From an uncultured Traorella sp. (GTDB lineage Bacteria; Bacillota_I; Bacilli_A; Erysipelotrichales; Erysipelotrichaceae): DNA of 11,673 nucleotides. Below the pieces are notes generated by a model, which was not told where the DNA came from, did no database searches, and was given only the letters and a program-made list of their open reading frames with translations. The position numbers were made by a program, and so were the translations under genes. The DNA lies in contig CAMEUL010000015.1 in the NCBI GenBank assembly GCA_945938205.1, forward strand, positions 1-11,673, in the 5' to 3' direction. Shown here one piece after another: positions 6,708 to 11,673 of this stretch (within the stretch, counting starts at the first letter, position 1; every line of letters starts with the position of its first letter).

Positions 6708-7340
6708 ATGCTGATGGATAAAAATGGAATGGAACTTTTGGATGCGATCGACAGCATCAGTCCCACACCCGGAGGAGGAAGCATCTCTGCCCTGGTTGGA
6801 GCACTTGGAGTCTGTCTGGTGCGAATGTATGGACATTTAAGCGTTCATAAAAAGAAATTCAGTGAACTGGATGAAAAAGACCAGCAGGTTTTTATAGATG
6901 CTTTTGAAGCCCTATCTGTCTATCGAAATCAGCTCACCGACGGCATTGAACGGGACTGTAATGCTTATGATACTTTTATGGAAGCTTACAGGTTGTCAAA
7001 ATTGACTCAAGAGGAACAGAAAACTCGCAATCAGAAATTACATATGGCTACTTTGGAAGCGATTGATTCTCCTTTTTCTATCATGAAAGCCTCCTTTGAA
7101 GCACTTCAGCTTTGTGAGAAGATGATGAAGAACGGCAATCGGATGGCGATCAGTGATCTGGCTTGTGGCGTCATTTTTCTGGATGCTGCCCTTCAGTCAG
7201 CGTCTTTCAATGTTATGATCAATCTTTCTTCACTCAGTGAAGAAGAAAAAGAAAAGTGGGAAAACAAAATTACAGACCTACTGACAAATAGTCACAAGAT
7301 CAAAGAAAGAATTGTAAACGAAGTCCTAAAGTCATTATAG
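6708..7340 (+). CDS. cyclodeaminase/cyclohydrolase family protein (FchA-like)
   Basis: A 210-residue soluble, mainly helical protein of the formimidoyl-tetrahydrofolate cyclodeaminase / methenyl-tetrahydrofolate cyclohydrolase family. Members convert one-carbon folate derivatives, either releasing ammonia from 5-formimino-THF or opening 5,10-methenyl-THF. The hallmark SPTPGGGSISALVGALG lies at residues 18-34. The ERDCNAYDTFMEAYRL stretch and a later helical NGNRMAISDLACGV stretch also fit. The length matches stand-alone cyclohydrolases (about 205-210). Several starts are possible: 6681 (AGGAAG ten bases upstream), 6702, 6708 and 6714. The ATG at 6708 has AGGTGA five bases upstream and gives the usual short N-terminus, so it is preferred. 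No histidine degradation gene is nearby, so a cyclohydrolase role is more likely than glutamate formimidoyl metabolism, but this is inference. Confidence 0.85.
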   Translation: MLMDKNGMELLDAIDSISPTPGGGSISALVGALGVCLVRMYGHLSVHKKKFSELDEKDQQVFIDAFEALSVYRNQLTDGIERDCNAYDTFMEAYRLSKLTQEEQKTRNQKLHMATLEAIDSPFSIMKASFEALQLCEKMMKNGNRMAISDLACGVIFLDAALQSASFNVMINLSSLSEEEKEKWENKITDLLTNSHKIKERIVNEVLKSL

Positions 7341-7349
7341 AAAACAATG

Positions 7350-7369
7350 GGTGCTCATAGCACCTTTTT
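7350..7369 (+). terminator. terminator of the cyclodeaminase-family gene
   Basis: A perfect 6-bp stem GGTGCT/AGCACC with a 3-base loop, followed by TTTTT, ten bases after the stop codon. Confidence 0.85.
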
Positions 7370-7381
7370 ATTCGAAAAATC

Positions 7382-7410
7382 TTTACGATAAATCTTTCTT
7401 TCATTATAAT
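7382..7410 (+). promoter_or_regulatory. sigma-A promoter of the ECF S-component gene
   Basis: TTTACG (7382-7387), a 17-base spacer, and a consensus TATAAT (7405-7410). The predicted leader is about 39 bases, too short for a known vitamin riboswitch; none was seen. Confidence 0.75.
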
Positions 7411-7455
7411 ATCTTTGTTACGTTGCATCCATGTGAGCGACAGTAAGGAGATATT

Positions 7456-8061
7456 ATGCAGTTAACCAAAACAAGAAAGAGCGTATTACTGGCTCTTTTC
7501 ATTGGAATGGAAACCGTGCTTATGGTCACACCCTTAGGATTTATTCCAATTGGTCCGATCAAAGCAACCACACTTCATATTCCGGTGATCGTCATCAGTA
7601 TTCTTTTAGGTGTCAAAGAAGGAATGATCTTAGGGTTTTATTTTGGATTATGTTCCTTAGTGATGTCCACTTTTAATCCGACTCCCTTTTCATTCTGTTT
7701 TTCCCCTTTTTATTCAATAGGAGAAGTATCCGGCAATTTCGGCTCTGTCCTGATTGCTTTGGTGCCTCGAATCACGTTAGGGTTTGTCAGTGGCATTCTA
7801 TTTCATGTGTTTCAAACGAAAATAAAAGATACCACCAGCATTCTGTTGTCTTCGCTGGTTTCCACTATTCTTCATACGATTTTGGTCATGGGCGGCATTT
7901 ATCTGTTTTTTGGAAGAGAATATGCAGCCATCAGCGGTTTTGCTTATGAAACCTTTTTAAATGTCATCAAGCTGACTATTTGTACCAATGGGTTATTGGA
8001 GGCTTTCATGGCAGGCTTTATGACTCTTGCCATCTATAAAGCACTACAGAAAATCAAATAA
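7456..8061 (+). CDS. ECF transporter S component (vitamin uptake)
   Basis: A 201-residue hydrophobic protein with about six membrane helices, of the energy-coupling factor substrate-binding (S) type. It would bind a vitamin outside the cell and pass it through a shared EcfA-EcfA'-EcfT module, which is not in this window. Typical motifs are IPIGPIKATTLHIPVIVISILLG after the first helix, NPTPFSFCFSPFYS, and NFGSVLIALVPRITLGFVSG. These look closer to pantothenate-type (PanT-like) S components than to riboflavin or biotin ones. The folate-related neighbour would argue for folate, so the substrate is left open. The start has AAGGAG five bases upstream. The gene is alone, with its own promoter and a hairpin after it. 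Confidence 0.85.
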   Translation: MQLTKTRKSVLLALFIGMETVLMVTPLGFIPIGPIKATTLHIPVIVISILLGVKEGMILGFYFGLCSLVMSTFNPTPFSFCFSPFYSIGEVSGNFGSVLIALVPRITLGFVSGILFHVFQTKIKDTTSILLSSLVSTILHTILVMGGIYLFFGREYAAISGFAYETFLNVIKLTICTNGLLEAFMAGFMTLAIYKALQKIK

Positions 8062-8069
8062 AGTAAAGC

Positions 8070-8098
8070 GGGACTGAAATACAATGTATTCCAGTCCC
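8070..8098. terminator. shared hairpin between convergent ECF and ATPase genes
   Basis: GGGACTG pairs with CAGTCCC, and after one A-C mismatch AATACA pairs with TGTATT. It lies between two convergent genes. The plus-strand flank (TTATC) is a poor T tract; the minus-strand flank (GCTTTACTTTATTT) is better, so it works mainly for the ATPase gene or as a bidirectional barrier. Confidence 0.65.
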
Positions 8099-8120
8099 TT
8101 ATCAATAGGAGTCCAATGAC

Positions 8121-9227
8121 TTAACGAATAGCTTTTTCAGTATCCAAATCAAACAAATGCATTGCGGAAGAATCCAGATACAATTCTACTTCATCTCCAA
8201 CACGCGCTTCTGTTTCTGGAGAAACACGAGCTACCATATTCGAGAAGTTCAGATCAAAATACAAATAAACTTCAGATCCAACTAATTCATAAACACTGAC
8301 TTTTGCCTTGATTACATCTTTATACTGAACACGAGAAAGTTTCTTGTCATGTAAGTTTTCAGGACGAATTCCCATCATGACTCTCTTTCCAACATAACCC
8401 TCTTCTTTTAATGTTTTAGCACGTTCATCTGTAACATGAAGCACATTTTCTCCAAACACGAGATAAATTCCACCATTGTTTTCAATAACATCACAAACAA
8501 CAAAATTCATCTGAGGAGATCCAATGAATCCAGCCACAAACATGTTATCCGGATGATCATACAAATTCTTTGGAGTATCTACCTGCTGGATCACACCACG
8601 ATTCATGACAACGATACGTGTACCTAAAGTCATCGCTTCTGTCTGATCATGGGTTACGTAAATGATCGTATTTCCTAAACGATGATGCAGTTTGGAAATT
8701 TCAGTACGCATCTGAACACGCAGTTTCGCATCCAAGTTGGAAAGTGGTTCATCCATCAGGAAAACCTTTGGATTACGAACGATGGCACGGCCCATCGCAA
8801 CACGCTGTCTCTGTCCTCCGGAAAGTTGGGCAGGTTTACGATCAAGGAGTGTTTCCAGATCCAAAATCTTCGCTGCTTCATTAACCTTGCGATCAATTTC
8901 ATCTTTTGGTGTTTTCTTTAATTTCAGACCAAAAGCCATGTTTTCATATACACTCATATGAGGATACAAGGCATAGTTCTGGAAAACCATCGCAATGTCA
9001 CGATCTTTTGGTTCCACATCGTTCATGCGTTTTCCATCAATATAAAGATCCCCTTCTGTAATTTCTTCCAGACCTGCGATCATACGCATTGTTGTAGATT
9101 TACCACAACCACTAGGTCCTACAAAAATAATAAATTCTTTATCATCGATATCAAGATCAAAATCCTTGACAGCCACAAATCCATTATCATATTGTTTTGT
9201 GACATTTTTTAATTGAATAGTTGCCAT
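8121..9227 (-). CDS. ugpC: sugar ABC transporter ATPase, MsmK/UgpC/MalK type
   Basis: A 368-residue ATPase of the carbohydrate uptake transporter-1 family. It binds a pair of sugar permeases and hydrolyses ATP on the inner face of the membrane. Seen motifs: Walker A GPSGCGKS (37-44), Q-loop glutamine 83, signature LSGGQ (135-139), Walker B VFLMDEP (155-161), D-loop SNLD, and H-loop histidine 193. The C-terminal regulatory TOBE/OB domain (about 235-368) carries GIRPENL. The whole length is normal for the family. The start has AAGGAG six bases upstream. No binding protein or permease genes are adjacent, so it is probably a shared ATPase serving several importers, as MsmK does in streptococci; in these, malto-oligosaccharides are common substrates. 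The nearby LacI regulator and malQ fit such a role. Confidence 0.93.
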   Translation of the reverse strand: MATIQLKNVTKQYDNGFVAVKDFDLDIDDKEFIIFVGPSGCGKSTTMRMIAGLEEITEGDLYIDGKRMNDVEPKDRDIAMVFQNYALYPHMSVYENMAFGLKLKKTPKDEIDRKVNEAAKILDLETLLDRKPAQLSGGQRQRVAMGRAIVRNPKVFLMDEPLSNLDAKLRVQMRTEISKLHHRLGNTIIYVTHDQTEAMTLGTRIVVMNRGVIQQVDTPKNLYDHPDNMFVAGFIGSPQMNFVVCDVIENNGGIYLVFGENVLHVTDERAKTLKEEGYVGKRVMMGIRPENLHDKKLSRVQYKDVIKAKVSVYELVGSEVYLYFDLNFSNMVARVSPETEARVGDEVELYLDSSAMHLFDLDTEKAIR

Positions 9228-9253
9228 AATACTCTCCTTTTACTACCGAATTC

Positions 9254-9262
9254 ATTATATCA
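9254..9262 (-). promoter_or_regulatory. extended -10 promoter of the sugar ATPase gene
   Basis: On the minus strand TGATATAAT is a consensus -10 box with the TG of an extended -10. No good -35 box is found at 16-18 bases, which is common for extended -10 promoters. The predicted start is about 20 bases upstream of the ATG. Confidence 0.6.
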
Positions 9263-9294
9263 TGTTTCCCTATTCCCCTCTATTGTCAGAATCA

Positions 9295-9313
9295 ACAAAA
9301 AGAAAGAGCTTTC
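9295..9313 (-). terminator. weak hairpin with T tract after the PucR-type regulator gene
   Basis: On the minus strand, GAAAGCTCTTTC is followed by TTTTTG. The stem is only four to five pairs with a tiny loop, so termination would be weak and some read-through into the ATPase gene is possible. Confidence 0.3.
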
Positions 9314-9318
9314 ATTAG

Positions 9319-10215
9319 TTACTTTTTCCTCAGCATCAATAAGAAGGACATCTTCATAGCATCCTCAAAATTTCTCAGATCAAGACCTGTAATATTCATG
9401 ATTTTTTCAAGCCGATAAATCAGGGTATTTCGATGAAGATACATCACTCTGGCAGTTTCTGCGATATTCAAATGATTCTTAAGGAAAAGATGCACAGTCT
9501 GCATAAGATCTTCATCTAAAAGATCAAGGGTTTCTATAGCACAGTCCTGCTTTAATATTTCAGTATTTTCTTCATCTAGATTTTCTACAAGTGTTGCCAG
9601 CCATATTTCATCATGACTGTTGGTTGTAGGATGGTATTTCATGATCAAATGAAGTTTTTCCTTCATTTTAAGATATTCCTGTTTGATTTTCTCAAGAGAA
9701 GAAAATGAAGAAGAAACAACACTGACATGGGTAAATAATTCACTTTCAAGTGTTCCACAGATTTCTTTTATATAAATGTCGTCCACCTTTTTAGGCAATA
9801 AAGCTATGATCTGTTTTTGATACACCGTTTCACAAAGAACAGTTTCTAAAAGCCGCGCAAGTGTTGAATAGAGATGATCACAGGCCCGATCCGTTTGAAT
9901 CAATAAAAGAGTATATTCTTCAGCATCCATTTTTTCTTCAAAAAGCTGCCATTCATCATGATCTAGATTTCCTTCAATGCTTCTTTTTAATAAGTTTTCA
10001 AATGATTCACTCCACAATTCTTCAATCACATAGGCGATCATTTTCAGCTGAGGTTCAAACCCCGGCTGATCAGAAGACAAGAAAACTTCTTTTTTATTCA
10101 GCCAAAGCGAAACAGAAGAAGCTGCATCATTATTATCACGAAGCGTTATGTTGCTCTGCATTTCTTCCTGTATTTTTTGAAATAATTTTTGTATTTTATA
10201 AGGATATTTATTCAT
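9319..10215 (-). CDS. PucR/CdaR-type transcriptional regulator
   Basis: A 298-residue cytoplasmic regulator. The C-terminal part (about 234-298) is the PucR-type helix-turn-helix, with the hallmark LNIAETARVMYLHRNTLIYR followed by RLEKIMNITGLDLRN. The middle (about 97-200) resembles the degenerate GGDEF-like domain found in CdaR-type proteins, ending in a SLEKIKQEYLKMKEKL helix. The N-terminal ~95 residues are shorter and do not match the full sugar-diacid-recognition domain. Members of this group regulate sugar-acid, purine or carbohydrate genes, usually as activators. It lies upstream of the sugar ATPase in the same direction (91 bases apart) and divergent from a LacI regulator, which suggests control of sugar uptake. 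No ribosome binding site precedes the ATG; the -10 box TAAAAT ends six bases before it, so the mRNA is probably leaderless. Confidence 0.88.
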   Translation of the reverse strand: MNKYPYKIQKLFQKIQEEMQSNITLRDNNDAASSVSLWLNKKEVFLSSDQPGFEPQLKMIAYVIEELWSESFENLLKRSIEGNLDHDEWQLFEEKMDAEEYTLLLIQTDRACDHLYSTLARLLETVLCETVYQKQIIALLPKKVDDIYIKEICGTLESELFTHVSVVSSSFSSLEKIKQEYLKMKEKLHLIMKYHPTTNSHDEIWLATLVENLDEENTEILKQDCAIETLDLLDEDLMQTVHLFLKNHLNIAETARVMYLHRNTLIYRLEKIMNITGLDLRNFEDAMKMSFLLMLRKK

Positions 10216-10221
10216 ATGTTT

Positions 10222-10230
10222 ATTTTATCA
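10222..10230 (-). promoter_or_regulatory. promoter giving a leaderless mRNA for the PucR-type gene
   Basis: On the minus strand the extended -10 element TGATAAAAT ends six bases before the ATG (AAACAT then ATG). A weak -35-like TGGATT lies 17 bases further upstream. Transcription would then start at or within a base of the ATG. Confidence 0.6.
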
Positions 10231-10250
10231 CAAATCCCTGTAGCAATCCA

Positions 10251-10268
10251 TTGTAAATACGTTTATAA
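10251..10268. promoter_or_regulatory. candidate LacI-type operator over the lacI-family -10 box
   Basis: TTGTAAATACGTTTATAA is an imperfect palindrome (TT-TAAA / TTTA-AA half-sites) with a CG just off centre, as in many LacI-family operators. It covers most of the -10 box of the LacI-type gene, so it could mediate autorepression. No matching copy was seen upstream of the sugar ATPase gene, and the malQ promoter is outside the window. Confidence 0.35.
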
Positions 10269-10269
10269 T
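10264..10269 (+). promoter_or_regulatory. -10 box giving a leaderless mRNA for the LacI-type gene
   Basis: A consensus TATAAT ends six bases (AAAGAC) before the ATG at 10276. The -35 region is weak (TAGCAA at 10241-10246, 17-base spacer). No Shine-Dalgarno sequence is present. Confidence 0.6.
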
Positions 10270-10275
10270 AAAGAC

Positions 10276-11268
10276 ATGATATCAACGATCAAAGATGTCG
10301 CAGAAAAAGCCGGAGTATCCATCAGTACCGTTTCCAAGGTATTGAAGAATTATTCCAATATTTCTGAATCGACAAGAAAAAAAGTTTTGGATGCCGTTAA
10401 AGAACTCAACTATGTTCCCAATGCAATCGCAAGCAATCTTTCTAGCAAAAAGAAAAACAAGATTGCTCTTTACATCTATATCAATGATGATAAGCAGTCA
10501 GTAGATGAAGTGAACATGAAATATCTGTTGGGTGCTTTTGCGATGGCTGATCATTATCATCTGGAAGTATCTACTGTTTTCAATCATGGAAACAACCATC
10601 AAGATCCGGAGAAACTGACCAGCGAATTTGCATCACAGGGAATTACCGGTATCATTGTCTATGGTTTAAATAAGGAAGATACGACCATTCAGGAAATGAT
10701 CCGAAAACAGAATTTCTGTTTCTGCGTAGTGGATGCACCGATTATCAATAAAAAAACATCCTGCATCATGATCGATCATCAGAAAGGTCAGTATGATGTC
10801 GCAAAAACTGTTATTGAACCAGAGTACTGCAAGAAGGTTCTGTATTTGGCTGGAAAGAAAAACGGATATGTCACCGATATGCGCATTGAGGGAATCAAAA
10901 AACTGCAGAAGGAACTGGGATTTGATTTAATCATCCAATATGCGGAATTCAGCGAAAAGCAGGCGTATGATCTGACAATGCATTATGCCAGTGATGTGGA
11001 TACCGTTGTATGTGCTTCTGATCTGATGGCTATTGGTGCCTTGAATGCCTTGATCGATATGAATATTTTTAGAAGATGCTGCGGCTTTGATGGTATTTCA
11101 TTAATGGGCTATGCTGGAAAAGGCATGCTGACATGCAAGCAGGATTTTTATGACATTTCTCAAAAAGCGGTCAAAGAAATGCGTCGTCTGTTAAATGATG
11201 AAGAAGGACAAATGGTGCTTGTTGAACATACGATCACTTCCTTCACATACAAAGATGTATTATCATAG
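10276..11268 (+). CDS. LacI-family transcriptional regulator
   Basis: A 330-residue repressor. The N-terminal LacI helix-turn-helix is at residues 4-24 (TIKDVAEKAGVSISTVSKVLK) and the hinge helix, PNAIASNL, at 48-55. A periplasmic-binding-protein-like sensor domain follows (about 62-330), with the GFDGISLMGYAGKGM stretch near 276-290, suiting a sugar or sugar-phosphate ligand. The open frame extends upstream to 10189, but the HTH places the true start at the ATG at 10276; the extra residues would be an unrelated hydrophobic stretch within the divergent gene. Transcription starts in a 60-bp gap shared with the PucR-type gene. Downstream it converges on malQ, which suggests a MalR-like role in maltodextrin use; the target is inference. 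Confidence 0.92.
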   Translation: MISTIKDVAEKAGVSISTVSKVLKNYSNISESTRKKVLDAVKELNYVPNAIASNLSSKKKNKIALYIYINDDKQSVDEVNMKYLLGAFAMADHYHLEVSTVFNHGNNHQDPEKLTSEFASQGITGIIVYGLNKEDTTIQEMIRKQNFCFCVVDAPIINKKTSCIMIDHQKGQYDVAKTVIEPEYCKKVLYLAGKKNGYVTDMRIEGIKKLQKELGFDLIIQYAEFSEKQAYDLTMHYASDVDTVVCASDLMAIGALNALIDMNIFRRCCGFDGISLMGYAGKGMLTCKQDFYDISQKAVKEMRRLLNDEEGQMVLVEHTITSFTYKDVLS

Positions 11269-11299
11269 AAAAAGCAAATCGTTACCGATTTGCTTTTTT
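11269..11299. terminator. strong bidirectional terminator between lacI-type gene and malQ
   Basis: Arms AAAAAGCAAATCG (11269-11281) and CGATTTGCTTTTT (11286-11298) pair perfectly over 13 bp with a TTAC loop, flanked by A and T runs on both sides. It begins one base after the LacI-type stop codon. The malQ stop codon (TAA on the minus strand, 11284-11282) lies in the loop and the last malQ codons form one arm. Confidence 0.9.
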
Positions 11300-11673
11300 G
11301 ATCATTTCTTTAAATAACGGAATGCGTGCTTCAAATTCCTTGTAGTCTTTCAATTTCCACTGCCAGTTCGGATATCCGACCGTTCCAGGGAAATTAATTC
11401 GGCATTTGTCTGTTTTATTCAGCAGATCTACCATTGGAATGATGGCCCATCGAGCTTTGGATTCTAAAGTATATTGGATCATATTTTCACTCATACGCGG
11501 ATAAACATATCCGTTTCTTTTGAAGAAAGCACGAATTTTTCGCTTATAAGACTCTGGATGATGCGAATACCATACACGCAGAGTTTCATTGTCATGCGTT
11601 CCTGTATAAGCTAAACGATGTTCATGTTCATCCATTTCATGAACCGGATCGAAAGAATGCTGAACGATACGCA
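11282..11673 (-). CDS. malQ: 4-alpha-glucanotransferase MalQ, C-terminal part
   Basis: The last ~130 residues of a GH77 amylomaltase; the gene continues past the right edge. The frame stays open to the edge (RIVQHSFDPVHE precedes the methionine at 11635), so that methionine is internal. The motif YTGTHDNETL holds the third catalytic acid of the family (the Asp of THDN), and KARWAIIPMVDLLN with INFPGTVGYPNWQWKL is the typical C-terminal signature. The enzyme transfers 4-alpha-glucan segments between malto-oligosaccharides in the cytoplasm, releasing glucose and longer chains for phosphorylase. The convergent LacI-type gene ends 13 bases from its stop codon, and the nearby sugar ATPase fits maltodextrin uptake. 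The catalytic nucleophile and acid/base are outside the window and cannot be checked. Confidence 0.95.
   Translation of the reverse strand, partial: RIVQHSFDPVHEMDEHEHRLAYTGTHDNETLRVWYSHHPESYKRKIRAFFKRNGYVYPRMSENMIQYTLESKARWAIIPMVDLLNKTDKCRINFPGTVGYPNWQWKLKDYKEFEARIPLFKEMIKKANR

Noticed and set aside
7371..7455. Possible vitamin riboswitch before the ECF gene
   Set aside because: The predicted leader is only about 39 bases and has no conserved aptamer pattern.
10189..10275. N-terminal extension of the LacI-type protein
   Set aside because: It runs into the divergent gene, adds hydrophobic residues unlike the family, and the HTH begins right after the ATG at 10276.

Overview
The window looks like chromosomal DNA of a low-GC Bacillota, most likely a gut or oral Erysipelotrichia-type organism. 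This is inferred from AT-rich codon use, GGAG-type ribosome binding sites, consensus sigma-A promoters and the style of the proteins. No insertion sequence, phage gene, CRISPR array, tRNA or rRNA was found, and the genes read as intact apart from malQ, which runs off the right edge.

Layout, left to right. (1) 41-1342, minus: a large regulator with a helix-turn-helix interrupted by a cysteine cluster and a TPR-like C-terminal half; it has a near-perfect sigma-A promoter and a perfect inverted repeat at the predicted transcription start. (2) 1483-2457, minus: a compact unit of a small MerR-type regulator, a lipoprotein and a 66-residue membrane protein. The leader of the merR gene is dense in overlapping inverted repeats. 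(3) 2640-3455, plus: a divergent five-helix membrane protein of unknown function. (4) 3510-6578, minus: a single-chain MacB/FtsX-type ABC exporter with about 600 residues outside the membrane. (5) 6708-7340, plus: a cyclodeaminase/cyclohydrolase-family (folate one-carbon) protein. (6) 7456-8061, plus: the substrate-binding S component of an ECF vitamin transporter. (7) 8121-9227, minus: a MsmK/UgpC/MalK-type ATPase for sugar importers. (8) 9319-10215, minus: a PucR/CdaR-type regulator. (9) 10276-11268, plus: a LacI-family regulator. (10) 11282 to the right edge, minus: the C-terminal part of 4-alpha-glucanotransferase (MalQ).

The right half (7-10) forms a carbohydrate-uptake neighbourhood. 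MalQ processes maltodextrins, the ATPase probably powers one or more sugar importers encoded elsewhere, and two regulators are transcribed divergently from a 60-bp gap. The most unusual features are the cysteine-interrupted HTH regulator and the PucR/LacI divergent pair: both of these genes have a -10 box ending exactly six bases before the ATG and no ribosome binding site, the architecture of leaderless mRNAs. Almost every gene end carries a recognisable hairpin, and that between lacI and malQ is a strong 13-bp bidirectional stem whose loop contains the malQ stop codon.
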